A stretch of DNA of 64,000 bases, taken from J054 sp965223095. GTDB lineage: Bacteria; Pseudomonadota; Gammaproteobacteria; Steroidobacterales; GCA-2729495. The notes under the pieces are model-generated. The model ran no database searches. It was not told where the DNA came from and was given only the letters and a program-made list of their open reading frames with translations. The stretch lies in assembly GCA_965223095.1 (NCBI GenBank), contig OZ244979.1:3100001-3164000 (forward strand), given 5' to 3'. The translations under genes were made by a program, and so were the position numbers. This document shows positions 7,286 through 15,512 of this stretch, in pieces (the first letter of the stretch is position 1; each line of letters starts with the position of its first letter).

Positions 7286-8335
7286 ATGCCTACGCAGAAC
7301 CGGCAATGGCGAGTTGCGCAATACCCTGGCCAGCACGAGGTCATCACGCCGGCTCTGTTCGACTGGGTCACGACGGCAATCCCGCAGCCTAAAGATGGTG
7401 AGTTTCTAGTCCGCAGTCTGTATTTAGGCACAGGACCCGCCCAGCGGGGTTACCTGGTACCCAAGAAAAATGATTTTTTCGCAACTGTACCCATCGGCGA
7501 TGTCATGCGCGGACGTGGCGTGGGTGAAATTGTCGCATCAAACCATCCAGACTATGAGGTTGGGCGTATCTTCGTCGGCTCCCTCGGCTGGCAGGACTAC
7601 TCAATTCAAATACCGCGCGGCAAAGAGTTCGTTTTTAGCACTAAGCTCCTTCAGCCGCCTGTCACCAAACCCTTATCCCTCCACCTCGGCATTTTGGGCC
7701 AAGCCGGCGCCACTGCGTATTTTGGACTCCTCGATGTTGGCCAACTGAAAACCGGCGACGCCGTACTTGTTTCCGCTGCGGCGGGTGGTGTCGGCTCGGT
7801 GGCGGGTCAAATCGCGCGGCTGCACGGCGCGGATCGGGTGGTAGGCATCACCGGATCTGATGACAAGTGTCGGTGGTTGATTGATGAGTTAGGCCTAACT
7901 GCAGCAATTAATTATCGTCGTGAAGACATCGATGCGCGGCTCGGAGAATTATTTCCCCAGGGTATTGATGTGTTTTTTGACAATGTTGGCGGCGAAATCC
8001 TCGACATCGCTTTGGGGCATCTCGCCGAACGTGCCCGGATCGTTATCTGCGGTTTTATTGCCACGGACTATTTGGATAATCCTGGCCCGGGGCCCATCAA
8101 TTATCGCCAATTGGTCGCGAAGCGCGCCGGCATGCACGGCTTTGTCGTATTCGACTACTGGGACCAATTTGCCCGCGCCGAAGCGGATTTACATCGCTGG
8201 TACGCCGCGGGCGACCTGCTCGCCTGCGAGGACGTTGAACAGGGCTTGGAAAACATGCCCAGCGCCCTGGCCGCCCTTTTTTCCGGTGACAATTGCGGCA
8301 TCAAACTGTGCCGAGTTGGCACGGATGGCGACTAA
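7286..8335 (+). CDS. NADP-dependent medium-chain (zinc-independent) oxidoreductase, CurA/PTGR-like
   Basis: A 349-residue MDR protein of the leukotriene B4 dehydrogenase/CurA group, which usually reduces activated C=C bonds of enones or enals with NADPH. The Rossmann motif is AAAGGVGSVAGQ, followed by GSDDKCRWL and the NYRRED segment typical of the group. The FFDNVGGE motif is also present, and structural-zinc cysteines are lacking. The ATG at 7286 is chosen over an upstream in-frame start inside the SDR gene, because only the later start avoids a 62-nt overlap and matches family length. It sits 25 nt after the SDR stop, so co-transcription is likely. The physiological substrate is not evident. 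Confidence 0.86.
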   Translation: MPTQNRQWRVAQYPGQHEVITPALFDWVTTAIPQPKDGEFLVRSLYLGTGPAQRGYLVPKKNDFFATVPIGDVMRGRGVGEIVASNHPDYEVGRIFVGSLGWQDYSIQIPRGKEFVFSTKLLQPPVTKPLSLHLGILGQAGATAYFGLLDVGQLKTGDAVLVSAAAGGVGSVAGQIARLHGADRVVGITGSDDKCRWLIDELGLTAAINYRREDIDARLGELFPQGIDVFFDNVGGEILDIALGHLAERARIVICGFIATDYLDNPGPGPINYRQLVAKRAGMHGFVVFDYWDQFARAEADLHRWYAAGDLLACEDVEQGLENMPSALAALFSGDNCGIKLCRVGTDGD

Positions 8336-8474
8336 GACAAAATCGTTTCCACCGGTAAAATTACCGGTTAAGGTCCGCTAAAAATGGCCGTCTCCCGAGT
8401 TTGGAAAGCTCAAGGCATAGCGTGGAAAAATGAAACCCTCGCAGCACACCGGCGGAGCATTTTGGGCTACGCGC

Positions 8475-8966
8475 CTAGGCCGGATCTTCGTCGAGCCGCA
8501 ACTCTTCTTTATAGCCAAACCACCGGCTGTTATCGATTAACCGGATCCACTCTGGTCTGATCTGATAAAGCTTGGCGTTGCGCAATCTCTCGGCGATGGT
8601 CGCCTCGTTCTTATCCCGTGGCTGGTCAAACAAAGCTTTCACATCTTTGAACTTGGCCAAATAGTGGCCCAAGGCCGCGAGCCGGGCAGCACCCGCGAGG
8701 GTCGTAACCGAACCCTCCAACTGAATACCACGAACCTCACTCCAGCTATGACAGTCGGGATTAATGGCAGCGGCTACGCGCTGGTTTTCGGCCATGTGGC
8801 TACCGTGACGCGTACGATGATCGGAAACGAAATACAGATCAAAGTCGGCGTTGCGTGCAAAAAAAACCGTTGCCGCCCAGGGCATACCCGCTTTGCAGGT
8901 TGCTAGCGTCAAGGCTGAGGTCTGGTCCATCAGCTGAGCAATAGACGCGCGCGTATCTTCAGTCAC
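8475..8966 (-). CDS. Pyridoxamine 5'-phosphate oxidase-like FMN-binding protein
   Basis: A 163-residue split-barrel flavoprotein. The N-terminal TLATCKAGMPWAATVFFA strand pair, the DLYFVSDHRTRHGSH segment and the ENQRVAAAIN strand are typical of PNPOx-like proteins of the YhbP/general-stress type. The C-terminus ends in a WIRLIDNSRWFG block. Such proteins bind FMN or F420 or haem and reduce varied small molecules. Nothing here identifies it as the true PdxH. It lies 13 nt downstream of ubiX on the same strand, so it is probably in an operon with a flavin-prenylating enzyme. Function beyond flavin binding is not assignable. Confidence 0.75.
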   Translation of the reverse strand: MTEDTRASIAQLMDQTSALTLATCKAGMPWAATVFFARNADFDLYFVSDHRTRHGSHMAENQRVAAAINPDCHSWSEVRGIQLEGSVTTLAGAARLAALGHYLAKFKDVKALFDQPRDKNEATIAERLRNAKLYQIRPEWIRLIDNSRWFGYKEELRLDEDPA

Positions 8967-8979
8967 TGTTTATCCAGGC

Positions 8980-9564
8980 CTACTTTTTTGCTGGCCCTTG
9001 CCAACGTTTGACAATGCCGCTGTCAAGGTCAAACAAATCAAGAATTCGTCCCACCGTGTGATTGATGATGTCGTCGATGGTTTGCGGATCGTTGTAAAAC
9101 GCCGGCATGGGCGGCACCAAAACGCTACCCATTTCGGCAGCAGCGGTTAGCAAGCGGGCGTGGCCAACATGCAGGGGCGTCTCACGTGGCACTATCACAA
9201 GCTTGCGTTGCTCTTTAAGCACGACATCCGCTGCTCGTACCATCAGATTATCGGCATAGGAATTCACCACACCGGAAAGCGTTTTCATGGAACACGGCAA
9301 GATGACCATGCCCGCGGTAGGATAAGAACCACTGGCAATAGATGCGGCCAAGTTTTGATCACTATGCAGTACGTCGGCCAGGCTTTCCACTGCCTTAAGG
9401 TCAAAATTCGTTTCCAAAGCAATGTTGAGCTTCCCGCCATTGCTAATCACCAGGTGCGTTTCAATGGCATCAAAATCGCGCAGGATCTCCAACAATCGTA
9501 TTCCGTAGATAACACCGCTGGCGCCGGAGATACCTACAATGAGTCGCGTTTTGTCCGTGGACAT
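8980..9564 (-). CDS. ubiX: Flavin prenyltransferase UbiX
   Basis: A 194-residue protein that attaches a dimethylallyl unit to reduced FMN, making the prenylated cofactor of UbiD-type decarboxylases. Characteristic motifs are GISGASG (10-16) for the flavin phosphate, the PCSMKTL segment, the PRETPLH loop, and PPMPAFY near the C-terminus. All are close to the family consensus, so the protein should be active. No ubiD-like decarboxylase is present in the window, so its client lies elsewhere. The start is the ATG at 9564. The downstream neighbour is the PNPOx-like gene, 13 nt away on the same strand. Confidence 0.93.
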   Translation of the reverse strand: MSTDKTRLIVGISGASGVIYGIRLLEILRDFDAIETHLVISNGGKLNIALETNFDLKAVESLADVLHSDQNLAASIASGSYPTAGMVILPCSMKTLSGVVNSYADNLMVRAADVVLKEQRKLVIVPRETPLHVGHARLLTAAAEMGSVLVPPMPAFYNDPQTIDDIINHTVGRILDLFDLDSGIVKRWQGPAKK

Positions 9565-9938
9565 GGATTTGCCTGTATTTTAAGTAGCCTGGATGTAGCA
9601 CACCGCACACGCCGTCAAGCATGCATCGGCCCGGATCGCTGATGATACTGCCTGCGAGTTCACCGGCGCACCGTCACGACGGGGTCGGTGCCCCCTCTGA
9701 CCACCTGGTGCCAAGTTAGTTGTTATTCCGGTCGAACACAGCCCACGCGCGCGCTCATTTTTGATTTTCCAGCGGCCCATGCTGAGCGCGGCCCAGAATA
9801 ATCGCCGCAGAATAAGCTTCCCGGGGGCCAATGTTTTGCTATGATCGCAGCCTCTAACAGCACTTTGTACAGGCGCCGGTGCACTGCCACGGGCGACAAG
9901 CTGTTGAGTCAATCTGTGTAGAACCGAGGATCTCGATA
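9565..9938. other. Intergenic, divergent between ubiX and an outer-membrane protein gene
   Basis: This gap of about 370 bp separates two divergent genes and should contain both promoters. I saw no convincing gene, tRNA, repeat or strong hairpin. The sequence GAGGATC a few bases before 9939 can serve as the ribosome site of the outer-membrane protein gene. Confidence 0.5.
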
Positions 9939-10535
9939 ATGAAATATGCCGGGCCAATCGCCGTTTTTGCCGCCGTCATGACACTTTCAACCGGTGCCGC
10001 CCTGGCCGAGGACGAAACGCGATATCCTGCTGGCTTGTATGCTGGCGGCTCCCTGGGCCTGTCGCAGTTTGACGACGCCTGCGGCAGTCTGCCGGGCACA
10101 CTAGGCTCTCAATTTTCCTGCAACGATGACGACGCAACCTGGAAAGTTTTTCTCGGTTGGCGACCCCACGACTGGGTGGCGGGCGAGCTTAGCTACGTCG
10201 ATCTCGGTGAAGCCCGGGCCAATGCATCAGCAGTGTCTCTAACGGCCAAAATAGACGGCTATTCCGTCGTGGGCGTGTTGACCCCACCGATGTTTGAGAA
10301 AGTGGGCTTCTACTTGAAAGGCGGCGCATTCTTTTGGGATTCCGAAGTTTCGGGACCCAGCTCCCCAACTTTTAACGTGGTGCGTAAATCAGATGATCGT
10401 ACCGGTGTGGCCGGCGGCGGATTTCGCTGGGCTTTTGGCGAGCACATCGGCATTGGCATCGAGTGGGAACGTTATTTTGATATCGGCGATACAGACGTTG
10501 ATAATTTTAGCGCTAGCTTGATCTACGACTTTTAG
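9939..10535 (+). CDS. Outer-membrane beta-barrel protein (OmpA/OprF-like small porin fold)
   Basis: A 198-residue secreted protein. Residues 1-23 form a signal peptide (hydrophobic AVFAAVMTLSTGAALA core with an ALA cleavage site). The rest alternates short strands rich in Gly, Tyr and Trp, including YAGGSLGLSQFDDACG, WRPHDWVAGELSYVDLG and a terminal SASLIYDF ending in Phe. A C-terminal aromatic residue preceded by alternating hydrophobics is the usual barrel-insertion signal. Two cysteines near residues 48 and 61 could form a disulfide. It resembles the OMP_b-brl family, for which no specific function is known. The start at 9939 is preferred over an upstream in-frame ATG because it gives a clean signal peptide and a ribosome site. 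Confidence 0.8.
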   Translation: MKYAGPIAVFAAVMTLSTGAALAEDETRYPAGLYAGGSLGLSQFDDACGSLPGTLGSQFSCNDDDATWKVFLGWRPHDWVAGELSYVDLGEARANASAVSLTAKIDGYSVVGVLTPPMFEKVGFYLKGGAFFWDSEVSGPSSPTFNVVRKSDDRTGVAGGGFRWAFGEHIGIGIEWERYFDIGDTDVDNFSASLIYDF

Positions 10536-10762
10536 GGCGAGCAGTACGCCCACTCCATAAATTTACGTACAGCAAATCAGCCCGCATAGATATCAGCTAG
10601 CTGCCCTACCGGCGATAGTTAGTCTGAAGGATCAATGCGACGCCTAGCTTGGGGCAAACGGAATTGCATGCTTTTCATATCGGTAAGAAAAGCGAACCTG
10701 GAAAAATGGGCCTGCACGATCCGTAGCTCACCCGCCTGACGCTTTATTAGCGCCCAGAGCTA

Positions 10763-11065
10763 TTGCGTTCTGCTGTGTTAGATGTAAATCGTGTCCAATT
10801 GCTAACGTTGGTTCAATACCAGCAAAGCGTTGATACCGTCATCGTGACCGGCTGCACAAGCAGCGGATGCATGCGCGGCACGGTCAACAACAGCTTTTCG
10901 CATGGGTCCCAAACCATGGTCCCGCGGGAATGCGTTGGTGATATGAAGGCAGGTCCTCACTGGGACAATTCTCGTGACCTTGGTCGACGCGATGCGGATG
11001 TAGTCAAGTGGGTGGACCTGCTCAACTATTTTGACGATATCGGCGAATTCGATTCAGCCGCTTGA
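10763..11065 (+). pseudogene. C-terminal remnant of an isochorismatase-family cysteine hydrolase
   Basis: Only the C-terminal part of the family is recognisable. VDTVIVTGCTSSGCMRGTV contains the catalytic-cysteine strand and loop, followed by NSFSHGSQTMV, RECVGDMKAGPH and NSRDLGRRDADVV, which match the end of N-carbamoylsarcosine amidase/biuret hydrolase-type proteins. The N-terminal half, with the catalytic Asp and Lys, is missing: the preceding 200 bases show no matching frame. It is therefore a degraded gene. It lies 67 bp before an AtzG-like/amidase pair, a setting where an isochorismatase-type ureide hydrolase would fit functionally. That link is inference. Confidence 0.72.
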
Positions 11066-11132
11066 ACATGTTTGGGTGACGGCGTAGTCCGTAGTTTCTG
11101 CCTAGGGCTTTATACGCGTGAGTGTGTAGCAT

Positions 11133-11342
11133 ATGAGTCGAGCATTAGATGACAGAACAATTGCTAATCTGCTGGAAATTGGCGGGCTAGACGGTTACTC
11201 CGAGGAAGAAGTTGCGCGCATTGCCGACGGGTCGGCCAATGCGATCAGCGCAGTCGCCGCTAGCATCGATTTTCCCATCTTTGACGGCAATCCGCGGCTT
11301 TTCTACGCGGTATTGGAATCATTAGGGGATGAATACACCTAG
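11133..11342 (+). CDS. Small AtzG-like (DUF4089-type) amidase partner subunit
   Basis: A 69-residue acidic helical protein immediately before an amidase gene (stop to GTG start 2 nt). Its size, position and helical pattern (EEEVARIADGSANAISAVAA, then FPIFDGNPRLFYAVL) resemble AtzG, the small subunit that stabilises the amidase AtzE in 1-carboxybiuret hydrolysis, similar to GatC packing on GatA. The family assignment is by resemblance and context rather than by a diagnostic catalytic motif, since the family has none. It is probably co-translated with the amidase. No signal peptide; cytosolic. Confidence 0.65.
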   Translation: MSRALDDRTIANLLEIGGLDGYSEEEVARIADGSANAISAVAASIDFPIFDGNPRLFYAVLESLGDEYT

Positions 11343-11344
11343 CC

Positions 11345-12766
11345 GTGGATGAACTTGCCTACCTATCGTTGACGCAAGTCGCTGATCTAATTCGTTCGGG
11401 CGACACGTCGTCGGAAGAAGTTACTCGAGCGATTCTGGCTCGAATAGAAGAACACCAACCAAAGCTAAATTGCTTCATTCGACTTGACGCAGAAGCTGCA
11501 CTGGCACGCGCGCGAAGGCTAGATCAACAACGGCCCGGTGACAAATTAGGCGCGTTGCATGGTGTCCCGATGGCACACAAAGACGTGTACTACCGCGCTG
11601 GAAAAGTTTCAACTTGCGGCTCGAGAATTAGAAAAGATTTCCAGCCACAGGTCACGTCCACGCTACTCTCCAGACTTGATGAAGCAGGCGCGGTGGATCT
11701 TGGCACCCTAAACATGACTGAGTTTGCCTTCGGTCCAACCGGACACAATGCAATTTGGGGCAACTGCCGCAATCCGTGGAGCTCCGAGCATATTTCCGGC
11801 GGCTCATCGAGTGGTTCAGGCGCTGCCGTCGCCGCCGGACTTGCCTACGCGAGCCTTGGTTCTGATAGCGGTGGCTCGGTTCGTTTACCCGCCAGCATGT
11901 GTGGCGTGGTGGGCCTAAAGCCCACCTTAACTCGACTGAGCCTGTTTGGTGCCATGGGTCTTTCCTTTTCAATAGATACGCCCGGGACCCTAAGCAGAAC
12001 AGTGCGCGATTGTGCTCGTATGATGAACGTGATCGCAGGTCACGATCCGCTGGACCCTTATTCGAGCACGCGCGCCGTCCCGGATTATGAAGCCGCCATT
12101 GGACAGGCTATTGATGGCTTACGCGTCGGTGTGCCCAGCAACTATTTCTACGACCACTGTAACGACGAAATCAAGACCATTCTGCAAAACGCTTTGTCCA
12201 TCTTCGAAAACCTCGGCGCCAAACTAGTCGATGTCGCCATACCCGACCCAGATCATCTAATGGAACTCAGTCGCGCCGTGCTGTACCCAGAGGGATCTGC
12301 CTTACATTCCCAGTGGCTCAAAAATCGTCCAGAAGACTATTCGCCACAGATACGCGTACGTGCGGCGACGGGTTACGGTATTCCGGCGCCGGTCTATCTA
12401 GAAGCAGTGCATGCTCGACCGCAAATTCTACAAAAATTCGTAGTGGCAGTATTCTCCGCGTGCGATATCTTGTATACACCCGTCTTGAGCTTCCCTGTGC
12501 CGACACTGGCAGAGACAGATGTCGGCAGCACAACAACGATGTGGGAAGTGATTGGCTTGCTGTGCCATGCCACGGCTCCCATCAATTACCTAGGACTGCC
12601 GGCGATGTCTGTACCAGCCGGTTTTACGGAGAATGGATTACCCTCATCATTTCAATTGGTCGGCCCACCTTTTGCTGAATCCACTTTGCTGAAGTTCGCC
12701 GCCGCCTACGAAACGGTAACGAACTGGTCTGCCAAGTCCTTAGCGAGAAATTCGGGGTCAGAGTAA
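11345..12766 (+). CDS. Amidase-signature family hydrolase (AtzE/GatA-like)
   Basis: A 473-residue amidase-signature enzyme with a complete Ser-cisSer-Lys triad: Lys79 in MAHKDVYYR, the cis-serine in SGGSSSGSG (about 154-155), and the nucleophile Ser178 in GSDSGGSVRLPAS. It hydrolyses a C-N bond of an amide or ureide; the substrate is not defined by sequence. GatA is unlikely, because gatB is absent and the companion is an AtzG-like protein rather than GatC. The start is a GTG at 11345, 2 nt after the upstream stop, with no in-frame ATG nearby. The broken isochorismatase-like gene upstream suggests a once larger cluster for ureide or amide nitrogen scavenging. Confidence 0.85.
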   Translation: MDELAYLSLTQVADLIRSGDTSSEEVTRAILARIEEHQPKLNCFIRLDAEAALARARRLDQQRPGDKLGALHGVPMAHKDVYYRAGKVSTCGSRIRKDFQPQVTSTLLSRLDEAGAVDLGTLNMTEFAFGPTGHNAIWGNCRNPWSSEHISGGSSSGSGAAVAAGLAYASLGSDSGGSVRLPASMCGVVGLKPTLTRLSLFGAMGLSFSIDTPGTLSRTVRDCARMMNVIAGHDPLDPYSSTRAVPDYEAAIGQAIDGLRVGVPSNYFYDHCNDEIKTILQNALSIFENLGAKLVDVAIPDPDHLMELSRAVLYPEGSALHSQWLKNRPEDYSPQIRVRAATGYGIPAPVYLEAVHARPQILQKFVVAVFSACDILYTPVLSFPVPTLAETDVGSTTTMWEVIGLLCHATAPINYLGLPAMSVPAGFTENGLPSSFQLVGPPFAESTLLKFAAAYETVTNWSAKSLARNSGSE

Positions 12767-12828
12767 ATCATTGTCGTGTCAATTCAACGACGAGCGATAC
12801 GAGCAAGCACAGCGCCCGCTAGCTAGCC

Positions 12829-13638
12829 CTACGATGGCGGCAGCCATCTGGGCTGACGTTTTTCTAAAAACGCATCAATGCCTTCTTCGGCATCCGCGTT
12901 AAGCAAGTTCTCGACCATGACGTGGCTGGCGTAGTCATAAGCATCGCTTAAGCCCATTTCGAGCTGACGATAAAAGGCCTCCTTACCAATTTTCACAGTG
13001 CGACTCGACTTGGAGGCAATCTGCGCAGCCAAAGAATAGACCTCATCGGCCAGGGCGCTGGGTGAGACGACACGATTCACCAAACCCCAGTCGCAAGCCT
13101 GCTTGGCGTCGATGAACGCGCCGGTTAACAGCATTTCCATGGATTGTTTGCGCGACAAATTACGCGTCAGCGCCACCATGGGCGTAGAACAAAACAGACC
13201 GATATCGACGCCAGGCGTCGCAAATTTCGCTGACTCTACCGCGATGGCTAAATCGCAACTGGCCACCAGCTGACAACCAGCGGCCGTGGCAATGCCCTGC
13301 ACGGCAGCAATCACGGGTTTTGGACAGTGCACCAGCTTTTGCATAACAGCGCTACAACACTGCATGGTTTCCGCATAAAAGGCCCGGCCCCTGTCAACAT
13401 GGGCGCGCGCGGCGGTCAATTCCTTCAAGTCATGCCCCGCTGAAAATGCCGTGCCTTCAGCGGCCAGCACAATCACCTTTGTATCGGTCGCAGAACTTAG
13501 CTCTTCCAGAGCTCCATCAAGCGCTTTCAACATGGCTATTGAGAGGCTGTTTCGTTGCGCGGGACGATTCAGCGTCAGTGTGGCAACACGCCCCTGTCGC
13601 TCAAGGCGTATATTTTCGCCATTATTACTCATGGCCAT
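12829..13638 (-). CDS. Enoyl-CoA hydratase/isomerase (crotonase)-fold protein, ECHDC3-like, atypical active site
   Basis: About 269 residues with the crotonase fold. The CoA-binding and oxyanion-hole segments are FSAGHDLKEL and GIATAAGCQLVASCDLA. The positions that carry the two catalytic glutamates in true enoyl-CoA hydratase read Gln (GCQL) and Gly (ATPGVDIG) here, so ordinary hydration is doubtful. The same change is known in the ECHDC3 branch, whose chemistry is poorly defined. A C-terminal FLEKRQPRW is typical of the superfamily. The ATG at 13638 is chosen over one 32 codons upstream because it follows an AGGGTGG ribosome site and matches family length. The gene converges on the amidase gene. 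Confidence 0.82.
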   Translation of the reverse strand: MAMSNNGENIRLERQGRVATLTLNRPAQRNSLSIAMLKALDGALEELSSATDTKVIVLAAEGTAFSAGHDLKELTAARAHVDRGRAFYAETMQCCSAVMQKLVHCPKPVIAAVQGIATAAGCQLVASCDLAIAVESAKFATPGVDIGLFCSTPMVALTRNLSRKQSMEMLLTGAFIDAKQACDWGLVNRVVSPSALADEVYSLAAQIASKSSRTVKIGKEAFYRQLEMGLSDAYDYASHVMVENLLNADAEEGIDAFLEKRQPRWLPPS

Positions 13639-14199
13639 GGTCGAGCCACCCTGACTACTTTGCCGTGAAGAATACGGATCTAAACCGGAAAACCCAGTCA
13701 TTACAAGCACCCGCAGCCACACAAGTATCGGCAAACCAGAAAAGCCGAAGCGCGCTGCAGCGAAGATTCAATCCAGACAGTCTCAGCGGTGCACAGCGTA
13801 CGAAACTTGTCGCAAGTTGGGTTGCCGCCGGAAACGGAGACATAAATTAAGCGATATCGGCATCCCAGCGTGCCGTCGGCAACTCGCTAGCAACGCCTAA
13901 GAGCGGACGGCTGCAATCGCTGCAAAGAGTTCGGGTGGCGTCTCGGCGCCTGTACCAGCTCGAGACGATTGATCTAAAGCCGTTCAAAGCCGACAGAGCT
14001 GCAACGACGAAAGATCCGGCCGGATCATCGGGTAATCTCTAGAAGGCAGTGAGCCTGACAACATTTCCCGCCCAAATCTCCTACAATCTTGGCGGCAACG
14101 AAAACAAATCCCGCAGCAACAAGGCAACTGAAGCTTGTCTTGCCTATAAAAATCGCGAAAAACCCGTGCTAGCGCGATACGGAAAATGGGAGAAAAGAC
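13639..14199. other. Intergenic, divergent between the crotonase-like gene and metY
   Basis: A gap of about 560 bp that must carry the metY promoter and that of the crotonase-like gene. I looked for SAM-I, SAM-II and SAH riboswitch signatures, because the downstream genes make methionine precursors, and found none that fit. A GGGAGAAAAG tract just before 14200 serves as the metY ribosome site. No gene was supported. Confidence 0.45.
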
Positions 14200-15483
14200 A
14201 TGAAACTAGAAACACAGTGCCTGCACGCCGGCGCCCAGCCTGACCCGGCCACTAATTCAAGGGCGCTGCCGGTTTATCGCACGGCGGCCTATGTGTTCAA
14301 TAGTACCGAACATGCCGCAAATCTATTTGGGCTACATGAACTCGGCAATATTTACTCCCGGCTCATGAATCCGACCCAAGATGCCCTCGAGCAGCGGGTA
14401 GCCGCCATCGAGGGTGCCGCGGCGGGCCTTGCTCACGCATCCGGCACCGCGGCCATTTTCAATGCCATCAACAATATTTGCCAGGCAGGTGACGAAATCG
14501 TCAGTGGTGCGAACCTATATGGCGGCACGTTCACGATGTTTAACGACATCTTTAAACAATTTGGCATAGGCGTGAATTTTGTCGATGCCAATAATCCAGA
14601 TGCATTTGCCGCCGCCATTAACGACCAGACCAAAGCATTGTTTTGCGAAACCCTGTCTAACCCCGCCTGCGATATCACCGACATCGAAGCCGTCGCCGAG
14701 ATCGCCCACGGGCATGGCCTTCCCCTAATCGTTGATGCCACTTTTACCACGCCCGTGCTACAGCGCTCCATTGATTTTGGCGCGGACATTGTGGTGCATT
14801 CCCTCACTAAATGGATGGGCGGCCAGGGCACAGGCATCGGTGGCATCGTGTTGGATGCCGGCAAGTTCGACTGGCGCGGCGACAAGTTTCCCTTGATGAA
14901 TGAGCCGGACTCCAGCTACCACGGTTTACGCTGGGCACATGACCTGCCCGCAGAGCTCGCGCCAGTTGCGTACCTGCTTCGTATGCGCACCGTACCGTTG
15001 CGTAATCTGGGCGCCTGCATTAGTGCCGATAACGCCTGGATGTTCGCACAAGGCATAGAAACCCTGCCGCTGCGCATGGAGCGGCATTGCGCGAACGCAA
15101 AATCCGTCGCCGACTATCTACACGATCACCCGCAGGTCGACTGGGTACGTTACCCAGGCCTGTCAGGCGATCCAGCACAAGCAAAGAACGAAAAATATCT
15201 GAAGGGGATGGGTGGCCCCATGGTGGTGTTCGAAATAAAGGGTGGCCAAGAAGCCGGCCAGGCCTTCATAGAAAGTCTGGGATTGTTTTCGCATCTGGCC
15301 AATGTTGGCGATGCAAAAAGTCTCGCGATTCACCCGGCCACGACAACGCATTCCCAGCTGAGCGAACAGCAGCAATCCGATGCCGGTATCACTCCCGGAC
15401 TGGTGCGCCTTGCGGTCGGTATCGAACACATAGAAGACATTCTTGCGGACTTAGACCAGGGACTGGCAGCGGCACATCGGTAA
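14200..15483 (+). CDS. metY: O-acetylhomoserine aminocarboxypropyltransferase/sulfhydrylase
   Basis: A 427-residue PLP enzyme of the Cys/Met metabolism family that makes homocysteine from O-acylhomoserine and sulfide. The PLP lysine is Lys204 in HSLTKWMGGQGTG. Other family features are YSRLMNPTQDALEQR at 52-66, SGTAAIFNAI at 81-90, and LFSHLANVGDAKSLAIHPATTTH in the C-terminal domain. The MNPT motif and the long inserted region favour MetY over cystathionine gamma-synthase. It lies 29 nt upstream of metX, which makes the acylated substrate, so together they form the direct-sulfhydrylation route to homocysteine. The ribosome site is AGAAAAG before the ATG. Confidence 0.93.
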   Translation: MKLETQCLHAGAQPDPATNSRALPVYRTAAYVFNSTEHAANLFGLHELGNIYSRLMNPTQDALEQRVAAIEGAAAGLAHASGTAAIFNAINNICQAGDEIVSGANLYGGTFTMFNDIFKQFGIGVNFVDANNPDAFAAAINDQTKALFCETLSNPACDITDIEAVAEIAHGHGLPLIVDATFTTPVLQRSIDFGADIVVHSLTKWMGGQGTGIGGIVLDAGKFDWRGDKFPLMNEPDSSYHGLRWAHDLPAELAPVAYLLRMRTVPLRNLGACISADNAWMFAQGIETLPLRMERHCANAKSVADYLHDHPQVDWVRYPGLSGDPAQAKNEKYLKGMGGPMVVFEIKGGQEAGQAFIESLGLFSHLANVGDAKSLAIHPATTTHSQLSEQQQSDAGITPGLVRLAVGIEHIEDILADLDQGLAAAHR

Positions 15484-15512
15484 TTTAGCGCAGCTGTTCA
15501 GGGCGAGAGCCA

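Noticed and set aside
13860..14199. Possible SAM/SAH riboswitch before metY-metX
   Set aside because: A GCTGCAA stretch recalls the SAH element, but the required paired regions could not be found.
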